11,672 nt of DNA, taken from Fischerella sp. GTDB taxonomy: Bacteria > Cyanobacteriota > Cyanobacteriia > Cyanobacteriales > Nostocaceae. A program made the translations under genes and the position numbers. The stretch covers positions 1-11,672 of the forward strand of contig JANZYY010000109.1 in assembly GCA_026419705.1 (NCBI GenBank), read 5' to 3'. This document shows positions 7,161-11,672 of this stretch, piece by piece; positions within the stretch are counted from its first letter, which is position 1, and every line of letters starts with the position of its first letter. The notes below the pieces were generated by a model, which saw only the letters and a list, made by a program, of their open reading frames with translations, did not search any database and was not told where the DNA came from.

Positions 7161-9347
7161 TCAGGCTTTCACAGATTCTTCTACAATCCAAGGCTGCCAA
7201 GTTTGCTGCTTAACTTCAACATCGCCTGCTTTCACTAAAGCATCCCATTTTGTACTTTCTCCATCCCGCCAGAACCGCAGATCAACCACCGCCTTACCAA
7301 CTTCCACACGTTGCAGCGTCAATTCTGGCAACCATTCAGGTAAATAGGGATCTACGTGCAGGCGATTATTCGGGGCATCCGCTTGCAAACCGAGCATCGC
7401 TTGTAAAATCTGAAACACAGATGCTGCTGCCCACGCTTGGGGTACGTTTGCCTCTATGTAGGGCACGGGAAAGCTTCCCGGTTCTTTTTCAACTCCGGCA
7501 TAAAGTTCTGGTAGGCGATAATTGCTAAAAAAGCTACCAGTCTCGAAAATTCCCAAAGCGATATCGGCTACCTCTTGGACAAAACCGTATCTTTTCAGTC
7601 CCAAGGCAATGATACTGTTATCGTGAGGCCAAACCGAGCCAAGATGGTAAGAAAACGGATTATAAGCTGGATTTTGGGCAGATATAGTGCGAATACCCCA
7701 ACCAGTCCACATGTCTGGTGCAAACAAGCGCCTAACCACACGCTCAGCACGTTTTGGGCTAATCATACCGCTCCACAGACAGTGACCAGGATTGGAAGAT
7801 ACAGTTTTGACTGGTTTTTTATCGGGGTCGAGGGTAAAAGCATAAAAACCGATATCATCACACCAAAAGCTTTGTTCAAATGACTGACGCAGTTTTGCAG
7901 CTTTAGTGCGTAACTCACCAGAAAATTCCCTTTCTTCCAATACATCAAATACTTCTGCCATCCGCATCCAAGCATCAAAGACATAACCCTGCAACTCACA
8001 CAAAGCCTTGGGTGCTTTCACTTGAGTACCGTCTGGGTAAACAATGGCATTGCCAGAATCTTTCCAACCTTGGTTTTCTATTCCGTAACCCGAATTGCAG
8101 CGCATTTGGTACTCTTGAAAACCATCGCCGTCAAAATCACCATATTTATCAATCCATTCTAAGCAGCGCAAAGCAACGTCTCGCTGTTCGTGCAGTAGCG
8201 AAGTATCTCCCAGCCATTTCCAAGCTTCGTGTAACAATATTAAATACAGTGGTGTGGCATCAGCAGTGCCATAGTAAGGCGTGTGGGGAATCTGCCCTAA
8301 ACGTGCCAACTCTCCAGTACGAATTTCATGTAAAATTTTACCTGGTTGAGCATCGCGCCAATCATCTAACTCAGTCGCTTGCAATTGACCCAGTTTTTTC
8401 AAGGTGCCAAGTGCAAAGCCTGCATGAGTTATCATGTTTTGGAGGCTAACTATTATACTGTCCCGACCGAAAATTGTTACGAACTTAGGAACACCAGCCG
8501 CAGGCATCCCCACATCGGGTGCAAGGTCATAATCATAAAGTCGCAACGCACCGATATCTTCCACAGACTGACGATAAAGTAAGTTCAAATGCTCGTTCGC
8601 ACTTTTAAGTTCGGTGACACTATCAACCCACTGACAATGTAGGCGTTCAATTTCTGTGTTGATAACATCCCTATCAACGGCTGTTTTGTAGGAGAAATCC
8701 ACTGTAGAGCGTACGCGCCCATTGTCAACTAAGATATAATTGCAACTGGTGTGCCAGCTTTCTCCTGGCTCTAATTTGACTTCGAAAGTAATGCGACCGT
8801 TGGCAGAATGAGGAGTCGATGTACAGTTACTAATTTGATAAATTAAGCAACGATAAAAATCATCATTAGTATAGCTTGTGCTTAACTCTTTTTTCTCTTT
8901 ATCCCATGTAGTTTCAATACGCCCTCGTCGTACAAATTGCCGCCTCTCCACTTCAAAAATATCGGCAAAATCTGAGCGCATGGCAATTTCTAAGTTGAAG
9001 CTGACTAGCTCAACTCCATAATTGGTTAAATCCAGTTCCTCATGGATTCCTTCCTCAACTGTTCTACTAATAATAAGTGATACAGAGCCTTCGGGAAGCT
9101 TACCGTTTATACTGGTAAATTCAGGATTGATTAGGTAAACTCGTGCAGCATAATAGGTGGTTGTAGTAGAACTCAGACGAATCCAAGGGTATCCATCAAT
9201 ATAGCAGACATAGTAACTCAAGTAACGAGTATCTTCAGAAAAAATACCTTGATGACCATCATGGTGAATATTTCCATTTAAATCAGTAACCATAAAGGTA
9301 CTGCCATGATTAATTGTTAAAATCGGGGAACCAACACTGATTCGCAT
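7161..9347 (-). CDS. Amylo-alpha-1,6-glucosidase / glycogen debranching family protein
   Basis: Residues about 12-210 form the N-terminal beta-domain of this family (GDE_N-type; note DLNGNIHHDGHQGIFSEDTR at 22-41). Residues about 250-650 form an (alpha/alpha)6 barrel with FGRDS (293-297), QGWKDS (426-431), YHLGSVWPHDN (567-577) and PELYAG (613-618), the conserved blocks of bacterial amylo-alpha-1,6-glucosidase-like glycoside hydrolases. At 728 aa it is full length. It is probably cytoplasmic, as no signal peptide is seen, and likely acts on alpha-1,6 branches of glycogen or a related alpha-glucan. Specificity is not certain, because the family also includes enzymes acting on other alpha-glucosides. 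The start is fixed by AGGAG (9354-9358) six nt before the ATG. No other glycogen gene is in the window. Confidence 0.92.
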   Translation of the reverse strand: MRISVGSPILTINHGSTFMVTDLNGNIHHDGHQGIFSEDTRYLSYYVCYIDGYPWIRLSSTTTTYYAARVYLINPEFTSINGKLPEGSVSLIISRTVEEGIHEELDLTNYGVELVSFNLEIAMRSDFADIFEVERRQFVRRGRIETTWDKEKKELSTSYTNDDFYRCLIYQISNCTSTPHSANGRITFEVKLEPGESWHTSCNYILVDNGRVRSTVDFSYKTAVDRDVINTEIERLHCQWVDSVTELKSANEHLNLLYRQSVEDIGALRLYDYDLAPDVGMPAAGVPKFVTIFGRDSIIVSLQNMITHAGFALGTLKKLGQLQATELDDWRDAQPGKILHEIRTGELARLGQIPHTPYYGTADATPLYLILLHEAWKWLGDTSLLHEQRDVALRCLEWIDKYGDFDGDGFQEYQMRCNSGYGIENQGWKDSGNAIVYPDGTQVKAPKALCELQGYVFDAWMRMAEVFDVLEEREFSGELRTKAAKLRQSFEQSFWCDDIGFYAFTLDPDKKPVKTVSSNPGHCLWSGMISPKRAERVVRRLFAPDMWTGWGIRTISAQNPAYNPFSYHLGSVWPHDNSIIALGLKRYGFVQEVADIALGIFETGSFFSNYRLPELYAGVEKEPGSFPVPYIEANVPQAWAAASVFQILQAMLGLQADAPNNRLHVDPYLPEWLPELTLQRVEVGKAVVDLRFWRDGESTKWDALVKAGDVEVKQQTWQPWIVEESVKA

Positions 9348-9360
9348 GGCTTACTCCTGA

Positions 9361-9755
9361 AAATTTGTTTATCAAGAAAGGCAGAAGATAGAGGGTAGAG
9401 GGGATTTATTTTTGTTGTGCTTGATAAATTATGAATAATAATTATGTCAGTTTTCTGAGTTCATTTTTAATAAAATAATAAACGTTATATTTGTTTGTAT
9501 TTGTTTTAAATTAAAATTCATATCGGCTATACCGTACTTTTTAAAATGCTTATTAACCGCAATTTTTGGTATAAAATACCTCAGCGAGGGCAAGATAAAA
9601 AAATTAGCTTTTCAAAGCTGGCTGAAAATTTTACTAAACTCAAAATTTGGTGTTGCAGAACATAATTATGCCTAGATTGGATTTGCCAGCAGTTTCATAG
9701 ATTCAGTGCTCTGCACCGGACTAATTTTTCATTTTTAATTGCAGCGAAGTAATGG
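9361..9755. other. AT-rich gene-free region upstream of the debranching enzyme
   Basis: About 395 bp without a convincing gene. Near 9377-9402 is a degenerate purine heptamer run (GATAGAG, GGTAGAG, then GGGA) like the heptanucleotide repeats of filamentous cyanobacteria. The rest is very AT-rich and should hold the promoter of the debranching gene, which cannot be placed confidently. GTGC-TCT-GCAC near 9706-9716, downstream of the 30-aa lipoprotein, is a short hairpin. Confidence 0.4.
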
Positions 9756-9848
9756 TTACGGAGAAGGCGTTGGAGTCGCATAGTCACAGGCTCCAATAAG
9801 TACAGTTAGTTCCACAATTGAACCTAGAAAAAAGAATTTTATATTCAT
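9756..9848 (-). CDS. Very small lipoprotein (30 aa), paralogue of the 70-aa lipoprotein
   Basis: A 30-codon ORF preceded by a near-perfect ribosome-binding site, AAGGAGAGG (9851-9859), two nt before the ATG. It encodes MNIKFFFLGS, a hydrophobic stretch, and the lipobox LIGAC with Cys21, then only nine residues (DYATPTPSP) before TAA. Signal peptide and lipobox align with the 70-aa lipoprotein upstream (shared pattern MN-K, FL-S-V-L, LI-AC), and the leader DNA is also similar, so the two are duplicates. A Glu at position 13 in the hydrophobic core is odd and may weaken export. The short tail could mean loss of the repeat region, or that the form is ancestral and the other copy expanded. No family is recognised. 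Confidence 0.6.
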   Translation of the reverse strand: MNIKFFFLGSIVELTVLIGACDYATPTPSP

Positions 9849-9956
9849 AACCTCTCCTTTGAAAATTCAAGTTAAAGCAAGGTAATGATTACTTGAAGAT
9901 TGCAAATATTTGAAAGTTTACTTAATTTTGAGTGATTTCAGAATGCTTTACATCCA
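9849..9956 (-). promoter_or_regulatory. Conserved leader of the 30-aa lipoprotein (copy B)
   Basis: This stretch aligns with 10438-10553 before the other lipoprotein. The block at 9934-9956 matches 10531-10553 at 22 of 23 positions, and matching CTTGCTTT and AATTTTCA blocks lie close to each ATG. Retention suggests either recent duplication or a functional promoter/5' UTR. Unlike copy A, it ends in a strong Shine-Dalgarno. Confidence 0.45.
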
Positions 9957-9979
9957 CCAATGGTTGTAGCACTTAATTC

Positions 9980-10135
9980 TCAATCCATATTTGAAACTTC
10001 TGCAATTACACCTTCAAAATTCCATCCAAGATAGGAAATCGCTAATCCGATGAAGAAAATTCCCGACAGAATTATGTTTCGATGTTCTTCTTCTGGATAG
10101 AAGAGGTAAACATTTTTCTGTCGGTCATCTACCAT
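9980..10135 (-). CDS. Small single-span membrane protein (51 aa), hypothetical
   Basis: A 51-codon ORF starting at an ATG with an in-frame TAA almost directly before it, so this is the most upstream start. The N-terminus is charged (MVDDRQKN, then YPEEEHRN), residues about 21-37 form one membrane helix (IILSGIFFIGLAISYLG), and a WNFEG motif (38-42) precedes a short acidic tail ending in MD. The ribosome-binding site is weak. It lies 89 bp downstream of the 70-aa lipoprotein and 131 bp upstream of the 30-aa lipoprotein, all on the same strand. Its WNFEG coding stretch and 3' flank recur upstream at about 10545-10600, so it belongs to the duplicated module. No family is recognised; a membrane partner of the adjacent lipoprotein is an inference from gene order. 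Confidence 0.55.
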   Translation of the reverse strand: MVDDRQKNVYLFYPEEEHRNIILSGIFFIGLAISYLGWNFEGVIAEVSNMD

Positions 10136-10224
10136 AGGTTATCTATATTCAATTGACACCTTCATGATGCTAAACACAAACGAGTGACACAGCACCTGGA
10201 AATATCAACAAGGAAAAAGACGTG

Positions 10225-10437
10225 TCAGGGAGTAGTAGCTGGTGTTGGAGTATCAAGTGGAGTCGCAGGTGTATCTACTGGTGTTGGAGTATCAAGTGGA
10301 GTTACAGGTGTATCTGCTGGTGTTGGAGTAGTAGCTGGTGGTGTAGTTGTTGGAGTTTCTGCAGCAGGTTCACAGGCTGCTATGAGTATGTTCAGTCCAA
10401 CTGCTGAGGCTAGAAAAATCAATTTTTTGGTGTTCAT
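10225..10437 (-). CDS. Thr/Pro-rich small lipoprotein (70 aa) with internal repeats
   Basis: A type II signal peptide (MNTKKLIFLA, hydrophobic core to about 19) ends in the lipobox LIAAC, with Cys22 as the lipidation site. The mature part has no hydrophobic core and is almost only Thr, Pro, Ala, Val, Asp and Leu. Residues 42-54 and 55-67 are two copies of a 13-residue unit, DTPVTPLDTPTPV and DTPATPLDTPTPA. It should be an extended, disordered tether on the outside of a membrane. The Shine-Dalgarno is poor (AAAAGTT), in contrast to the strong one of its 30-aa paralogue. The opposite strand is also open here, a by-product of the repeat. The lipobox and the paralogue identify this strand as coding. 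No family is recognised. Confidence 0.7.
   Translation of the reverse strand: MNTKKLIFLASAVGLNILIAACEPAAETPTTTPPATTPTPADTPVTPLDTPTPVDTPATPLDTPTPATTP
10239..10330. repeat. 39-bp tandem repeat inside the 70-aa lipoprotein gene
   Basis: Two complete 39-bp units (10239-10277 and 10278-10316) differ at three positions; a third copy keeps only its first 14 bp (10317-10330). The unit is 13 codons, so copy-number changes keep the frame. High identity at DNA level suggests recent expansion by slippage or recombination. Confidence 0.85.
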
Positions 10438-10553
10438 AACTTTTATGAATGAAAATTAAAGTGCAAAGCAAGACAATGACTTCTTGAGGATGAGCAAAGA
10501 AGCTGTTTCAAGATTTGCTTCATCCTGAACGATTTAAGAATGCTTTACATCCA
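10438..10553 (-). promoter_or_regulatory. Conserved leader of the 70-aa lipoprotein (copy A)
   Basis: Counterpart of 9849-9956. It shares AGAATGCTTTACATCCA (plus-strand view, 10537-10553) exactly with copy B, plus scattered matches down to the ATG. It lacks copy B's AAGGAGAGG, so the two lipoproteins are probably translated at different rates. No promoter hexamers are assigned. Confidence 0.4.
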
Positions 10554-10676
10554 TCCATAGTTGAAATTTCTCCCATTACCCCCCTCAAAATTCCATACTA
10601 AAATCCAAGAAACAGAGAATTGCACCTGAGGGATGAACCACTCTAACTTCCCTAGATTTAGAAATTTAACTCCCAC
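10545..10676 (-). pseudogene. Decayed upstream copy of the 51-aa membrane protein
   Basis: A 43-codon frame from a GTG (10674-10676) to a TAA (10545-10547). Its codons 28-32 read WNFEG, as in the intact copy, and the DNA after this motif aligns to the copy B gene with a one-base insertion that shifts the tail (GGNGRNFNYGWM in place of VIAEVSNMD). DNA before the motif aligns only in patches with short insertions, and the membrane helix is largely lost. It is most simply a relic left by the module duplication. Expression as a divergent peptide cannot be excluded, but there is no ribosome-binding site. Confidence 0.35.
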
Positions 10677-10680
10677 GAAT

Positions 10681-10692
10681 GGTAGATCTACC
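10681..10692. promoter_or_regulatory. Perfect 12-bp palindrome GGTAGATCTACC
   Basis: A perfect dyad just upstream, on the minus strand, of the decayed module copy and about 245 bp before the 70-aa lipoprotein start. It could be an operator for a dimeric regulator. A single occurrence is weak evidence. Confidence 0.25.
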
Positions 10693-10733
10693 GAGGTCGC
10701 TATCTCCTTCGCCTTGGTTTGCTCAAATCACGA

Positions 10734-10829
10734 GCGATCGCAGTAGTGAAGGTGGCAAAGGTTGCGATCGCCTAAACTTTCTATGTTCAAGGAACCCCGC
10801 AGAATAGTCCCCTACAAATATGCGATCGC
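10734..10829. repeat. Cluster of three HIP1 octamers
   Basis: GCGATCGC occurs at 10734-10741, 10764-10771 and 10822-10829, three in 96 bp. The other five in the window are at 1657-1664, 3719-3726, 4001-4008, 6631-6638 and 7137-7144. HIP1 is over-represented in many cyanobacterial genomes and supports the lineage assignment. Confidence 0.9.
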
Positions 10830-11289
10830 TTACAAAGCCGCTGATTGCGAGAAGGGAATTACCACGCGCATCACTACCGAAGCAGCAAGTAATAGTTCAT
10901 AACCCTAATCTCTTCTACTCTCCGGAAATGCAAACCGCTGCAAAAATCTTGATTTCACAACGGTCAAATCTGCCCAGCCTACTGTTATTAAGAACAATTT
11001 CAGATACCAGACTAAATCAACACCAGTATTCTTCCGGTTTATGATTCTGTAGTTAGAAATATATCATCAATTTAAAACTGCTTAAAATACTCATTTTGTG
11101 CGTAATAACTGTGGAAGCAACTGTAGTTATATATGATGCTGCCTGTGCTTTTTGTCAGATAGCATAGACAAAACCACTTATATCGTTTCACTATCAGCCT
11201 GATACATTTGGTGAGTAAATAAACCAAGGAGGACAAGGAAGGTAACGAGGAATAATGGGATCAAGAAGAAATGGTATTAAACCACTCTT
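10830..11289. other. Intergenic region without a convincing gene
   Basis: Several short frames exist (39 codons at 10783-10902, 74 codons at 10820-11044), but none has a ribosome-binding site, recognisable domain or signal sequence. The part after about 11050 is AT-rich and should contain the promoter for the plus-strand pair at the right edge; no hexamers are assigned. Confidence 0.35.
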
Positions 11290-11300
11290 GAGAAGGAAAC

Positions 11301-11405
11301 ATGCAATCTCTTGATGTTCTTCAATTAAGAATGACAGAATTTTACAGTTCTTTGACAGTTTTTTTAATCGCAGATCTTTATCTGACTTGGTATCGTAATG
11401 AATAG
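11301..11405 (+). CDS. Small hydrophobic ORF (34 aa) overlapping the next gene
   Basis: A 34-codon ORF with GAGAAGGA (11290-11297) just before its ATG. It encodes MQSLDVLQLRMTEFYSS, a short hydrophobic segment (LTVFLIADLYL, about 19-29) and TWYRNE. Its stop TAG (11403-11405) lies inside the start region of the next ORF: ATGAATAG contains both the next ATG (11398-11400) and this stop, an 8-bp overlap in a different frame. That is the classical layout for translational coupling. The downstream start has no good ribosome-binding site of its own, which fits. It could be a real small membrane protein or a leader peptide. No family is recognised. Confidence 0.5.
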   Translation: MQSLDVLQLRMTEFYSSLTVFLIADLYLTWYRNE

Positions 11406-11672
11406 CACTATTAATTTCCGTAATCGCAAGGAATTTTTTTTTAATAAAAAACTCTCTAATAATACACTATATGAATTAGAATTGCAAGTAATTATTTTTA
11501 TTATCAGTTTATTAGCAATTAAGTTACTGTATTTACAACAAATTCAGGGGAATCTCACCATTGCTGAGATTGTGCTTTTGTTGGTGAGTATGGCGGTATT
11601 GGGCAGTTTTGTAGCCAAATCACTGTTAGGAGAGCTTCTGAACCCACAGGAGGGGAAGTGGCAAGGTAGAAT
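11398..11672 (+). CDS. Membrane protein, partial at right edge, hypothetical
   Basis: An open frame from ATG 11398 to the end of the window: 91 codons and no stop. An in-frame TGA shortly upstream (11383-11385) makes this the first possible ATG. The N-terminus is basic and Asn-rich (MNSTINFRNRKEFFF), followed by two hydrophobic segments at about 31-46 (VIIFIISLLAIKLLYL) and 53-72 (IAEIVLLLVSMAVLG onward), then LLGELLNPQEGKWQG. It is therefore an inner-membrane protein with at least two spans. I do not recognise the family, and the missing C-terminus may hold the informative domain. It is probably coupled to the 34-codon ORF that overlaps its start. Confidence 0.6.
   Translation, partial: MNSTINFRNRKEFFFNKKLSNNTLYELELQVIIFIISLLAIKLLYLQQIQGNLTIAEIVLLLVSMAVLGSFVAKSLLGELLNPQEGKWQGR

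Larger units (their letters stand above)
9756..10600 (-). repeat. Head-to-tail duplication of a membrane protein-lipoprotein module
   Basis: Copy A runs from about 10600 down to 10225, copy B from about 10030 down to 9756. Matching parts, in order, are: the 3' end of the membrane-protein frame (TGGAATTTTGA at 10593 and 10022), the 23-bp block (10531-10553 and 9934-9956, one mismatch), the rest of the lipoprotein leader, and the lipoprotein signal sequence. Copy B has about 30 extra bp between its membrane-protein stop and the 23-bp block. Confidence 0.65.

Noticed and set aside
8012..8449. 145-codon plus-strand frame opposite the debranching enzyme
   Set aside because: It is antisense to a clearly conserved coding region and has no recognisable domain.
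9546..9665. 39-codon plus-strand ORF beginning MLINRNFWYKIPQRG
   Set aside because: AT-rich intergenic DNA with no Shine-Dalgarno and no family resemblance.
10184..10459. Plus-strand Gly/Val/Ser-rich frame over the lipoprotein repeat
   Set aside because: Its repeats are the complement of the Thr/Pro codons. The minus strand has a signal peptide, a lipobox and a paralogue, so this frame is a shadow.
10783..10902. 39-codon plus-strand ORF beginning MFKEPRRIVPYKYAIAYK
   Set aside because: It has no ribosome-binding site or recognisable feature and spans a HIP1 site. Possible, but not supported enough to call.
10820..11044. 74-codon plus-strand ORF starting at a HIP1 site
   Set aside because: It has no ribosome-binding site and no domain or signal sequence, and it overlaps other equally weak frames.
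11194..11466. Minus-strand open frame of 90 codons antisense to the right-edge pair
   Set aside because: The translation looks fairly protein-like, but it has no ATG, GTG or TTG and opposes two plus-strand ORFs with better start evidence.
1..11672. CRISPR array, tRNA, rRNA or intact transposase
   Set aside because: No regularly spaced repeats, cloverleaf sequences, rRNA-like tracts or complete transposase frames were seen on either strand by eye.

Overview
The window looks like chromosomal DNA from a filamentous, probably heterocyst-forming, cyanobacterium (Nostocales type). The main sign is the octamer GCGATCGC (HIP1), seen eight times in 11.7 kb, both inside genes and between them. AT-rich intergenic DNA full of short degenerate repeats and the gene families present agree with this. 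No rRNA, tRNA, CRISPR array or intact insertion sequence was seen.

Left part (1-3100), minus strand: a 674-residue membrane-anchored protein with two CxxCH haem sites, related to di-haem cytochrome c peroxidases, lies 77 bp downstream of a YghA/YdaD-like short-chain dehydrogenase. They may share a transcript. The next 650 bp carry no convincing gene but hold degraded repeats, including two copies of a motif resembling cyanobacterial IS ends. Then comes one plus-strand gene, a 67-residue coiled-coil lipoprotein (3751-3954).

Middle (4150-9350), minus strand: a class C beta-lactamase-type serine hydrolase with an exported catalytic domain and about four C-terminal membrane helices; a four-helix phage-holin-IV-type membrane protein upstream of it, separated by two adjacent hairpins; a 67-codon protein-like frame with no start codon; and a 728-residue amylo-alpha-1,6-glucosidase (glycogen debranching) family enzyme.

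Right part (9750-10680), minus strand: the most unusual region. A two-gene module, a tiny single-span membrane protein followed by a tiny Thr/Pro-rich lipoprotein, appears duplicated head to tail. In the downstream copy the membrane protein is intact (51 aa) and the lipoprotein is short (30 aa). In the upstream copy the membrane protein is decayed, while the lipoprotein has grown to 70 aa by a 39-bp repeat. The roughly 110-nt leader before each lipoprotein is conserved too. Most of these genes are below 60 residues and easily missed. I recognise no known family.

Right edge (11301-11672), plus strand: a 34-codon hydrophobic ORF with a ribosome-binding site overlaps by 8 bp the start of a membrane protein that runs off the window, which suggests translational coupling.

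The genes do not form one pathway. Redox (cytochrome, dehydrogenase), envelope (serine hydrolase, holin-like protein, lipoproteins) and glycogen metabolism are represented.
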